IMG/VR virus record: IMGVR_UViG_3300020439_000079
Coordinates: 1 to 24,746 of that record
DNA length: 24,746 nucleotides
Direction: 5' to 3' (one strand)
Source: a virus
The notes below the pieces were generated by a model. That model was not told where the DNA came from and searched no databases. It worked only from the letters and a program-made list of their open reading frames with translations. The translations under genes and the position numbers were made by a program. Positions 16,970 to 23,129 of this stretch are shown in pieces (the first letter of the stretch is position 1; each line of letters begins with the position of its first letter).

Positions 16970-17515
16970 TCAAGCTTCTGAAGTTCCTATGTCTCTTAAT
17001 GATATTGTATCTGTTCTTGTTCCTCTTTCGTAAGGGTGAGGAGCATATAAAATCTCCACCTCTATAATATGATGTGGTGCGCCACCATCTACTTTAGCTT
17101 CCGATACCGTGGTGGAAATTCCAGTTCTACAGGTGTTTTCTAGCTTTAAATCGATAGATCCGTCGTAATCAGTTTCTATCACATCTCTCATTCTATTTAG
17201 ATAATAAACCGCTGAGTTTCTCCTGTCATCTGCGTTCCAATCTATCAGTGGATTTCTTTGACTAATATTAAGTCCAAAGGTTATTGTTCCATTTATTTCT
17301 ACAATATCTTGGCTTCCTGCCTTAAATGGCTCTTCTTCTTCCTCCCAAGAGAGTATATTTATTAGAGGTAAGTCTCTCTTTGAATATTCTTCTTTCTCGT
17401 CATTGCCGAATACCAGTTTTACTCCTTCTAAACGCCTCCCATTGCCAGTTGCGTATTGCAACCGTCTAAACATCACTGCTAATGGAGCAGATCCTATTTC
17501 AAAGTTTTCAGCCAC
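16970..17515 (-). CDS. Probable tail terminator / neck protein (181 aa)
   Basis: The protein has LPLINILSWEEEEEPF, IVEINGTITFGLNI, AVYYLNRMRDVIETDYDGSI and HHIIEVEILYAPHPYERGTR. A small alpha-beta protein at this place, right after the gp10-like protein and before the tail tube genes, normally is the tail terminator that caps the tube and joins it to the head. The family cannot be named from sequence alone. The start is a GTG overlapping the end of the upstream gene by eight bases; a later ATG (MFRRLQYATGN) is possible but would remove the overlap. The stop lies 67 bases before the next gene. Confidence 0.72.
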   Translation of the reverse strand: MAENFEIGSAPLAVMFRRLQYATGNGRRLEGVKLVFGNDEKEEYSKRDLPLINILSWEEEEEPFKAGSQDIVEINGTITFGLNISQRNPLIDWNADDRRNSAVYYLNRMRDVIETDYDGSIDLKLENTCRTGISTTVSEAKVDGGAPHHIIEVEILYAPHPYERGTRTDTISLRDIGTSEA

Positions 17516-18008
17516 TTACTCTAATTTGTTTTGCTATTCTGCCTAATCTACTTCTAAGTCTTTGCCTTGTCTTCTTCTTTTGAGCAGGAATTATCTTGAT
17601 TGCTTTTATTCCTTTAGCTTTTCTTGCAAAGACAAAGTCTCTTCCAAAAACCATGCCTCTTTGATATCTTCCCTTTCTCCATGCTGATTTTTTCAATGGT
17701 ATAAACAAATGTGGAGCCGTTCTTGGTCTTCTTACTTTCGTTCCGTGTTCAAGAAACCTCATTACTGGGTTTAGGTTTTCTATTCTAAAATGAATTATAT
17801 TTGGAGTCCTTCGACCTGCATTTACAACAGTCCAATCTTTTCTAGTCCTGCCCGACCATCTTTTCGGAGTTTTAAGGGCAAGATTTCTTCTTGTTTGATT
17901 TGCTTCCTTCTCGATGGCTCTATGCGCTGCTGTGTTAAGCTCCTTAGGTATTCCTCTAATTAGTCCAGATACTTTTCGGATATTATGACTCAATGAGAAT
18001 CTAGCCAT
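17508..18008 (-). CDS. HK97 gp10-like tail completion / neck protein (166 aa)
   Basis: The protein is strongly basic and carries the typical pattern of HK97 gp10-like proteins: an N-terminal helical stretch (KELNTAAHRAIEKEANQTRR), then TPKRWSGRTRKDW, then FLEHGTKVRRPRTAPHLFIP, which matches the usual EHGT...P.PFL.PA signature. The C-terminus is very rich in Lys and Arg. Proteins of this type sit at the head-tail interface. The ATG overlaps the connector stop as TAATG and is preceded at nine bases by AGGAG, one of the few clear Shine-Dalgarno sequences here. Confidence 0.85.
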   Translation of the reverse strand: MARFSLSHNIRKVSGLIRGIPKELNTAAHRAIEKEANQTRRNLALKTPKRWSGRTRKDWTVVNAGRRTPNIIHFRIENLNPVMRFLEHGTKVRRPRTAPHLFIPLKKSAWRKGRYQRGMVFGRDFVFARKAKGIKAIKIIPAQKKKTRQRLRSRLGRIAKQIRVSG

Positions 18009-18610
18009 TACACCGCACTCCTACGCACCTCTTTTAAGAGCCTCTTTGCCTCCTCTGGGATGTCTTTGACTGGAATAGGGTTTCCGTCACCAAAAAGGGG
18101 TGACTCTTCGTTCTCGTCAGTAAATGCGCTTGCAATGATAGCTGTAGCTCTTCTGACAGCTACTGGAAAGTTCGTGTCTGTTGGAACTTCGGTGTTTGAT
18201 GATACAGCATAGCCAAAAGTGCCTTTTACGGTTATGTCTAAGTCTGAGTCAAAAATGTACCCGTCATCTCTTAATATCTTCCAAATGGAAGATCTATTCC
18301 TTCTTAGTCTAATTCTTCCATCATCGTACCCAGTGTAAGCATCTGGTTCCAATATAGTGTCCTCTTGCTTCACTTCTGTAAGAGTTATAATTGGAAACGG
18401 GAGGTAGATCATGTGAGGTGTAATATCACGATAATCTACAAGTAAAGAAGATGATGTGTGGTCGTGATACCAGAATGACCTATTGCAAAATTGATCAACG
18501 TATCTACTAGCATAATTGATAGCCTCCTCTGCTACTGAGGTAGGTATGTCCCTGTCACTTGTATAGCTTCTTACGTCGCCAACAGTGCAATATGGCTTTG
18601 AAAGCGCCAT
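18008..18610 (-). CDS. Head-tail connector protein, gp6-like (200 aa)
   Basis: The N-terminus reads YCTVGDVRSYTS, followed by helix VAEEAINYASRYVDQFCNRS, then MIYLPFPIITLTEVKQED and later DLDITVKGTFGYA and FPVAVRRATAIIASAF. This succession (short helix with VDV/VDQF, beta segment with LP-PI-.V, TY/TFG-motif, then a helix) is characteristic of the HK97 gp6 / phage connector family, which forms a ring under the portal. Length near 200 residues is above the shortest members but normal. It follows the small lysine-rich genes by two bases and overlaps the gp10-like gene. Confidence 0.87.
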   Translation of the reverse strand: MALSKPYCTVGDVRSYTSDRDIPTSVAEEAINYASRYVDQFCNRSFWYHDHTSSSLLVDYRDITPHMIYLPFPIITLTEVKQEDTILEPDAYTGYDDGRIRLRRNRSSIWKILRDDGYIFDSDLDITVKGTFGYAVSSNTEVPTDTNFPVAVRRATAIIASAFTDENEESPLFGDGNPIPVKDIPEEAKRLLKEVRRSAV

Positions 18611-18612
18611 TT

Positions 18613-18804
18613 TTAATCAGCAGTCTTCTTAGCTACTTTTTTCTTAGCAGGCTCTTGTTTGTTAACAAGGTCTTCTCTCCACCAAGTGACTTTATACATT
18701 TTGCTGTAGTTAGCCCCTTCACCGCAATCTTGTACTGTGAATTTACCCTGTTTGCCTTTTGATGCTTCTTCTAAAATTTTTTTAATGTCTTTTTCGCTGC
18801 TCAT
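18613..18804 (-). CDS. Small lysine-rich protein of the head module (63 aa)
   Basis: I start this gene at the ATG at 18804 (MSSEKDIKKILEEASKGKQG) because it overlaps the upstream stop as ATGA; a TTG three codons earlier is unlikely. The protein has a beta-like YSKMYKVTWWRED stretch and a Lys/Ala-rich tail ending KKKVAKKTAD, similar in composition to the tail of the first gene of this trio. No family is recognised. Proteins of this kind next to a capsid gene may be decoration, DNA-condensing or head-completion proteins. Confidence 0.68.
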   Translation of the reverse strand: MSSEKDIKKILEEASKGKQGKFTVQDCGEGANYSKMYKVTWWREDLVNKQEPAKKKVAKKTAD

Positions 18805-18989
18805 TTTACCCAAAAAGGTTTAGTTTTTTTATTCATGTAATGCTTGCTGCCAGACTTTTGCCTTAGATCAGTTAAGTAATTTTTGATATCGCTCTTATTC
18901 TTGCCAGAGATAAACTTTAATGCATCTGTCCTTTCCTCCTCAGATAAAGGAAGGTCAGCGATCCATCTTTTTGCTGTGGCTTCGTTCAT
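18801..18989 (-). CDS. Small basic helical protein of the head module (62 aa)
   Basis: Starts MNEATAKRWIADLPLSEEER two bases after the preceding stop and ends MNKKTKPFWVK. It is predicted by eye to be two or three short helices, and is basic toward the C-terminus. Its stop overlaps the start of the next small gene. Function unknown; the coupled trio of small genes between the capsid and connector genes suggests a shared role in head completion. Confidence 0.65.
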   Translation of the reverse strand: MNEATAKRWIADLPLSEEERTDALKFISGKNKSDIKNYLTDLRQKSGSKHYMNKKTKPFWVK

Positions 18990-18991
18990 AT

Positions 18992-19195
18992 TTAATCTTT
19001 CTTATTAGCGATCTTTTTAGCTGCTTTTTTTGCTGTTTTCTTGTCTTCAGCCCAATCGTCCTTTGAAGCCGCTTCCCATTCTGAAGCAGGGATATTGTAC
19101 TTTTTCCCTTTTTCTGGAATAGATCCAACGACTGCATTTATAATATCAGTCTTCTCGCCTATATACTTAACAGTTACTGTCTTCTTCTTACTCAT
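18992..19195 (-). CDS. Small lysine-rich protein after the capsid gene (67 aa)
   Basis: The chosen start is the ATG at 19195, giving MSKKKTVTVKYIGEKTDIIN; an ATG 19 codons upstream lies inside the terminator hairpin and is unlikely. After a beta-like KTVTVKYIGEK strand come KGKKYNIPASEWE and a tail rich in Lys and Ala (KKTAKKAAKKIANKKD). A short SH3-like or beta-hairpin body with a basic tail is a reasonable picture, but no family is known to me. It is the first gene of a coupled trio following the capsid terminator. It may be a capsid decoration or DNA-binding head protein. Confidence 0.7.
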   Translation of the reverse strand: MSKKKTVTVKYIGEKTDIINAVVGSIPEKGKKYNIPASEWEAASKDDWAEDKKTAKKAAKKIANKKD

Positions 19196-19203
19196 GATGC
19201 TAG

Positions 19204-19233
19204 ATAATTTAATGTCGTACCTAAATACGTCAA
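19204..19233 (-). promoter_or_regulatory. Possible weak promoter after the capsid terminator
   Basis: TTGACG (19233-19228) is followed after 18 bases by AATTAT (19209-19204) on the coding strand. If used, the start would be a few bases before the ATG at 19195, giving a nearly leaderless transcript. Match to consensus is moderate and this is a low-confidence call. Confidence 0.22.
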
Positions 19234-19234
19234 T

Positions 19235-19266
19235 AAAAAAGAGGGAGAGCATTTCTGCTCCCCCTC
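19235..19266 (-). terminator. Rho-independent terminator after the major capsid gene
   Basis: On the coding strand GAGGGGGAGCA (19266-19256) pairs with TGCTCTCCCTC (19251-19241) over 11 base pairs, including one G-T pair, closing a GAAA tetraloop, and is followed directly by six T residues. It lies 25 bases after the capsid stop. This is a textbook intrinsic terminator and probably separates high capsid expression from the downstream neck and tail genes. Confidence 0.85.
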
Positions 19267-19291
19267 CGTGAATTGTTTGCTAATCCTGTGA

Positions 19292-20860
19292 TTAGTCAAC
19301 GCTGATTCCCCACTGAAGTGGAGTAATGCTTGCACTTGGAGTCTCAAGAGGCTGGAAGTCTCTACGGAAACTTGCAACAACCTGATTAGACTGAGAAGTG
19401 ATGTCACGGTCAGTCTCGACTGTGAAGTCTCTTCTTACACCAACAACGAAGCTAGGCTTATGAACAATTAAGAACTGTCCTTTTACGTTGTTTGATGCAG
19501 TAGCATTTACCTTACCGTCAGTATGTACAGCGTCACTAAGAAGTGCTGAAGGAATTACCTTCATGCCGTAAATCTTAGGCACGAAACCTGACATTACAGA
19601 AGCATCTGGGCCAACCTTGTCGAGAGTCTCAACAATGTCGAGTCCAACGATGTCGTTGTAAGCCTTGAAGCCAGTAATAATGATTGTCTCATTTGGCTTC
19701 ATTCCATACTTACCCATTGCCTTACGAGCAGCGAGGATCTTAGCAGCTGTTACAGCGCCACCTACAGTGGTTTTCAATGCTGCGTTAGCGTCAGCTAGCT
19801 TACGAAGTCCGTCACAAAGAGTATCAGCAGCGGTTACACCGTTGTCGATAGCTCCACCCTCTTGTCCGTTGATGATAGCATCTTCAACAGCTTCAGCAGC
19901 AGCGGAAGCAAGTTGATTAGTTATCATTGGAAGAACTGCCATAATAGCGTCTTCATCTAACTCGTATGAATACTGGACGTAAGCAATGAGCTTCTCAGCA
20001 TCAAGAGTTACTTCACCAGTAGTCTGAGCTGTATCTGCACTTGGAGCTGTGTTGTCAGCCTTGATTGCAAATGTCGGACGAGTCTTGCCAACAGGGATCT
20101 TGAATGGGTTACTTGGCATTGTTACCTCTTGTGAGGCAAACTCAGCTGCAACTGCTGACTCAAGATAAAGTCTTTCCTGCAATACAGAGGAAAGGTCAGT
20201 TGGTGTCAACTCAGCTCCTGCACCAGCAGTAGTTGACGTTAGGTCTTTACGACCTGATCTAACGGCAGCAACCCTGCGGTCACCGTGTGATTTAGCGTCT
20301 GCAAGAACACTTTCTGGAATATCAGCATCCTGATGCTTTCCAGTCATGATGTTCAAGAGCTGCTTCTGATGAACAGGCATATTGCCTTTTCTCTCAGTAG
20401 TTGGGACAGATACTTGCGCATCTTTAGCTTCATGTTTCATTTTGGATTCTCCTTTGAATGATTTAATTGTGTTTTCGATTAAGCTTTTTACAGCCTCTTC
20501 TGTTAGTTCCTCACGATCTCCGAGTGCCTCTGTAACGATATCTTTAACATCGTCTCCAGTGATAGCCTTAGAGTGGCTCTCAACAACTTTGTCGATTGCT
20601 TCTTTAATCTCTGTGTTGGCTTCTTTCACTGACTCAGTTACGAGTGCTTTGGCCTCTTCTTCCGTGAGAGCTTCTTCTTCTTCGCTTGAAATTTCTTCAG
20701 CCTCTGGCTCTTCAGGAGTTTCTTCATCCACTACTGGAGCGTCTACATCCTTGGAATCAGTATGAAGAGCTTCAAGCTCTTTAAGTTCTTGCATCTCTGC
20801 GTCGCTAAGTTCTTTAGCGCTTTGCAGATCCTCAAGTCTTTTTAACTGTTCTTCGTTCAT
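19292..20860 (-). CDS. Major capsid protein, HK97 fold, with fused N-terminal scaffold-like domain (522 aa)
   Basis: The C-terminal two thirds look like an HK97-fold capsid protein: GKDL/RKDLTSTTAGAGAELTPTD at the start of the fold, VAAEFASQEVTMPSNPFKIP, YSYELDEDAIMAVLPMITNQ, AVEDAIINGQEGG, a KYGMKPNETIIITGFKAYND segment, YGMKVIPSALLSD, FLIVHKPSFVVGVRRDFTVE and VVASFRRDFQPL. The first 140 residues are acidic, helical and rich in Glu, like the delta domain of HK97 gp5 that acts as an internal scaffold and is removed by the prohead protease encoded just upstream. I use the ATG at 20860; a GTG one codon earlier is possible. The start has no good Shine-Dalgarno, while an internal ATG at 20440 has an excellent one. 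A strong terminator follows. Confidence 0.93.
   Translation of the reverse strand: MNEEQLKRLEDLQSAKELSDAEMQELKELEALHTDSKDVDAPVVDEETPEEPEAEEISSEEEEALTEEEAKALVTESVKEANTEIKEAIDKVVESHSKAITGDDVKDIVTEALGDREELTEEAVKSLIENTIKSFKGESKMKHEAKDAQVSVPTTERKGNMPVHQKQLLNIMTGKHQDADIPESVLADAKSHGDRRVAAVRSGRKDLTSTTAGAGAELTPTDLSSVLQERLYLESAVAAEFASQEVTMPSNPFKIPVGKTRPTFAIKADNTAPSADTAQTTGEVTLDAEKLIAYVQYSYELDEDAIMAVLPMITNQLASAAAEAVEDAIINGQEGGAIDNGVTAADTLCDGLRKLADANAALKTTVGGAVTAAKILAARKAMGKYGMKPNETIIITGFKAYNDIVGLDIVETLDKVGPDASVMSGFVPKIYGMKVIPSALLSDAVHTDGKVNATASNNVKGQFLIVHKPSFVVGVRRDFTVETDRDITSQSNQVVASFRRDFQPLETPSASITPLQWGISVD
20438..20455 (-). promoter_or_regulatory. Strong internal ribosome-binding site and in-frame ATG inside the capsid gene
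   Basis: AAAGGAG (20455-20449) stands eight bases before an in-frame ATG (20440-20438) that reads MKHEAKDAQVSVP. Initiation there would yield a 382-residue protein with the whole capsid fold and without the acidic N-terminal domain. It is the clearest Shine-Dalgarno I noticed in the window. Confidence 0.45.
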
Positions 20861-20890
20861 CACAAATATTTCTAATTGTTATGGATTAAT

Positions 20891-20896
20891 ATTATA
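20891..20896 (-). promoter_or_regulatory. Possible -10 element upstream of the capsid gene
   Basis: The coding strand has an exact TATAAT about 30 bases before the capsid ATG, in a very AT-rich stretch. No -35 hexamer is seen at the right distance; instead two inverted repeats, at 20920-20932 and 20947-20965, lie upstream. This would suit an activator-dependent late promoter, but the call is weak. Confidence 0.25.
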
Positions 20897-20919
20897 TATA
20901 GAACTACTCCCAAGGTTTC

Positions 20920-20965
20920 GCCCTTACAGGGCATAATTTAGACCATCTTTACAATTAATGTAAAG
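20920..20965. repeat. Two inverted repeats between protease and capsid genes
   Basis: GCCCT-TAC-AGGGC at 20920-20932 is a perfect five-base-pair hairpin with a three-base loop. CTTTACA and TGTAAAG at 20947-20953 and 20959-20965 form a perfect seven-base-pair repeat with a five-base spacer. They could be protein-binding operators for the capsid promoter or RNA processing sites. Confidence 0.45.
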
Positions 20966-20966
20966 C

Positions 20967-20989
20967 AAAAAAAACCTGATTTGTGGTTT
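20967..20989 (-). terminator. Weak terminator-like hairpin after the protease gene
   Basis: Directly after the protease stop the coding strand has AAACC and GGTTT (20989-20985 and 20976-20972) around an eight-base loop, continuing into eight T residues (20974-20967). The stem is short and AT-rich, so termination is probably partial. Confidence 0.35.
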
Positions 20990-20990
20990 A

Positions 20991-22502
20991 TTAAACTGCT
21001 TCGAACCTAGCGTCAGGGTTCATTGGTATAGCCACAAGTGAAACTTCAAAGAGATCTACTTCACTAATAGCTTTACCGTCATCTTCATAATAGAACATTC
21101 CGCCTATGCTTAATGTCTGAAGATGTCCCTCGGCAACTAGCATTCTAACTGTCGCTAATTCTGGAGCATTTGAAATTTTACCCTCTAGGTATAGTCCATT
21201 TTCATCCTCCTCAACTCGCGTATAACTGCCTGCAATATTATTGACCGAGTTTTCGTGATCAATAAGCATAACTGGGTTCTTTTTGAATTCAGATATAGTC
21301 TTGCGGAATGCGCCCTTCCTCAAATAATCACCAATTCTATCACCTTTAGTTATTGTCTCATTAGTTGATCCATATCCTTTGAATACTACATTTTTATAAT
21401 CAACTATCCTGTCTCCGTCATAAATAGGTTCTGCGATTTCGCTTTCGATTGGCAACGAAGCTTTGAATCTTTTTGTATGCTCACACTCATCATCTGCAAC
21501 TATTGTGCAGCTTTTTATAAAAGACCTTCTATAAGGCTTTGGTTTGTCATCGTCCTTATCTTCTTCTTCTTCATCATCATGATGATATGGCTTCTCATCC
21601 ATGTCTGATTTGCCAAACTCAATTATGATTGAGTCTTCAGTCTCTCTGATTTCCCTGATATGCTTGATATCATGATCAGGTAAAGACTTTTCATTAGAGA
21701 CTGATTCTGTTAAAGTTTCAGCGCTATCTAGTGTAACCGTGTTGTTTAAATCTATTTCTTCAACAACAGAAGAGCAATCTACGCTCTTACTTGATTGAGG
21801 ATGACCTTTAGGTAAAAGATCAGTGTCGTGCTTTCCACTTCTAAATTTTCCGTTTCTAAGAGCATACAAGAACGAGTTTACTCTTGCGTAAGCCCATTGT
21901 TCAGCGGAAGTGACATTAGGTCTTACTGATTGTGGATTTGTCTCATAGGCTCCAATGCCTCTTTCAAATACAGCAATTAATGTTCTTAAAGTTGTTCTCT
22001 TTGTTTTATCATCTCCAACTTTTTCATTATGCTCATCAGCTTTTCTCTGAAGTCCTTTTTCAACAGCTCCAGATACTTGCTTCTCGTCATCCTTGCCTTG
22101 GCGCTCTGCCCATTTCATAGCCCTCATTCTATTGCTTTTACCTAAGTCACCGCCCCATAGTAGCCACGCAACTTGACCTCTGGTCGGCCTGTCACTGTCA
22201 CCTCTAAGGTATTCATCAGCTTTTGGTGAGTCTAAATCACTCTTATGTCTGGCAAACCAAGCGGCCATCCTTTTTGCTTTATCGTCACTGATTTCTCCGC
22301 GAGCCATTGACCTAGCCTCTCTCTTTGTCTTATCTGTAAGGCCATCACCACCAAACTGCAAAAGGTCTAACCCTCTTCTTGCATTTGTTTTTATGTATTC
22401 TGGAACGCTAGCAACCTTATTGACTGCGTGACGCTTCAATTTGAGAAACTTTTTTGACCTGTGCATGATGCATAATGAAATGCATAGCTGTTTATTTGTC
22501 AA
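20991..22502 (-). CDS. Prohead (head maturation) serine protease with long N-terminal extension (503 aa)
   Basis: The C-terminal part from about residue 375 is a phage prohead protease: VFKGYGSTNETITKGDRIGD, LRKGAFRKTISEFKKNPVML, the catalytic His in LIDHEN (residue 416), AGSYTRVEEDENGLYLEGKI, the catalytic Ser in LQTLSIGG (residue 465) and the closing DLFEVSLVAIPMNPDA. It should cleave scaffold and capsid N-termini during maturation. The N-terminal half holds two blocks I have seen in phage head proteins: RRGLDLLQFGGDGLTDKTKR with VAWLLWGGD, and GAYETNPQSVRPNVTSAEQW with FRSGKHDTDLLPKGHP. A linker of about 100 acidic residues follows. The TTG start overlaps the upstream stop; an ATG at 22466 (MHRSKKFLKL) is an equally plausible start, and between them lies ATGCAT repeated at six-base spacing (22468-22485). 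Confidence 0.9.
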   Translation of the reverse strand: MTNKQLCISLCIMHRSKKFLKLKRHAVNKVASVPEYIKTNARRGLDLLQFGGDGLTDKTKREARSMARGEISDDKAKRMAAWFARHKSDLDSPKADEYLRGDSDRPTRGQVAWLLWGGDLGKSNRMRAMKWAERQGKDDEKQVSGAVEKGLQRKADEHNEKVGDDKTKRTTLRTLIAVFERGIGAYETNPQSVRPNVTSAEQWAYARVNSFLYALRNGKFRSGKHDTDLLPKGHPQSSKSVDCSSVVEEIDLNNTVTLDSAETLTESVSNEKSLPDHDIKHIREIRETEDSIIIEFGKSDMDEKPYHHDDEEEEDKDDDKPKPYRRSFIKSCTIVADDECEHTKRFKASLPIESEIAEPIYDGDRIVDYKNVVFKGYGSTNETITKGDRIGDYLRKGAFRKTISEFKKNPVMLIDHENSVNNIAGSYTRVEEDENGLYLEGKISNAPELATVRMLVAEGHLQTLSIGGMFYYEDDGKAISEVDLFEVSLVAIPMNPDARFEAV

Positions 22503-22789
22503 TCTTCTGAATGTATTTCCAGCAAATGCTTGATAGGTGAAAAAAATTTATGAGCAGCTTCTTTGTCCCAAGATAATAACGATTGACCATTAGCAGTATT
22601 AGATTGAACGACGCTTAGTTTAGCTAATGCTACTCTTACTTTTATCTTGTCTATGTCCTTTTCGATTATTTCTTTGTGAGCCTCATCAGAGGCAAATGAT
22701 TTTCTGCATTCAAGCTCACCAAGTTCTCTCATTCCCATTGATAGGTCTACGATTGCTTCTGCTAAATTTTTCATTTCTGGTTTTCTCAT
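22499..22789 (-). CDS. Small helical protein of unknown function before the protease (96 aa)
   Basis: The protein starts MRKPEMKNLAEAIVDLSMGM and is predicted by eye to be almost entirely helical and charged (IEKDIDKIKVRVALAKLSVV). No family is recognised. Its stop overlaps the TTG of the protease gene. A second ATG five codons in (MKNLAEAIV) has a better purine stretch before it and could be the true start. Being the first gene after a terminator-like hairpin, it begins the head-maturation transcript; it may be an assembly accessory factor. Confidence 0.65.
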   Translation of the reverse strand: MRKPEMKNLAEAIVDLSMGMRELGELECRKSFASDEAHKEIIEKDIDKIKVRVALAKLSVVQSNTANGQSLLSWDKEAAHKFFSPIKHLLEIHSED

Positions 22790-22824
22790 TTATATAAAAT
22801 TAAAGGTCGCCATCTGACGACCTT
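22790..22824 (-). terminator. Probable terminator closing the amidotransferase cassette
   Basis: AAGGTCG and CGACCTT (22803-22809 and 22818-22824) pair perfectly over seven bases around an eight-base loop. On the coding strand the stem is followed by a T-rich stretch (TTAATTTTATATAA). It lies 14 bases after the stop of the 89-residue gene. The T-tract is interrupted, so efficiency is uncertain. Confidence 0.55.
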
Positions 22825-22837
22825 GTTTGGTTAGGGG

Positions 22838-23107
22838 TTACTTTTCTAATCTTTCTCTCAAGGCAAACACTGGTTTTAGTTGTTCATCAAAACCTATTTT
22901 AATAACGTTTGATGAAACTAGATCAGAGAGATTTTTAATCAAATTGACCTCTTCTAAACCTGATTGCTTGTGTAAGAAATTATATGTATTCCAAAGATTT
23001 TTCTTTTTTGAACAAGCTAAAATAATTGCTTTTTGATCTCGATCAAACTCATCACCTCTTCTAATCCATTGAAGCTTTTGGTCATAAGTATCATTAAAGT
23101 TTGTCAT
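22838..23107 (-). CDS. Small unknown protein of the amidotransferase cassette (89 aa)
   Basis: The protein begins MTNFNDTYDQKLQWIRRGDE and continues with IILACSKKKNLWNTYNFLHK and LIKNLSDLVSSNVIKIGFDE. It is charged and mostly helical with a C-terminal segment that could form a small beta hairpin, giving a faint winged-helix look. No family is recognised and no catalytic motif is visible. It is the second and last gene between a promoter and a terminator. Its ATG is one base after a perfect nine-base-pair hairpin that also contains the stop codon of the amidotransferase gene, so its translation is probably controlled by, or coupled to, that gene. Confidence 0.7.
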   Translation of the reverse strand: MTNFNDTYDQKLQWIRRGDEFDRDQKAIILACSKKKNLWNTYNFLHKQSGLEEVNLIKNLSDLVSSNVIKIGFDEQLKPVFALRERLEK

Positions 23108-23108
23108 T

Positions 23109-23129
23109 GGAGCTATAGATTATAGCTCC
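23109..23129 (-). promoter_or_regulatory. Perfect hairpin spanning the amidotransferase stop and preceding the next start
   Basis: GGAGCTATA (23109-23117) and TATAGCTCC (23121-23129) pair over nine bases with a three-base loop. On the transcript the 5' arm holds the only GGAG near the next ATG, and the loop region holds the amidotransferase stop. A ribosome finishing the first gene would open the stem, so translational coupling is likely. There is no T-run. Confidence 0.5.

Noticed and set aside
19193-19252. A longer first small gene starting at 19252
   Set aside because: That ATG lies within the terminator hairpin of the capsid gene; the ATG at 19195 gives a sensible N-terminus MSKKKTVTV.
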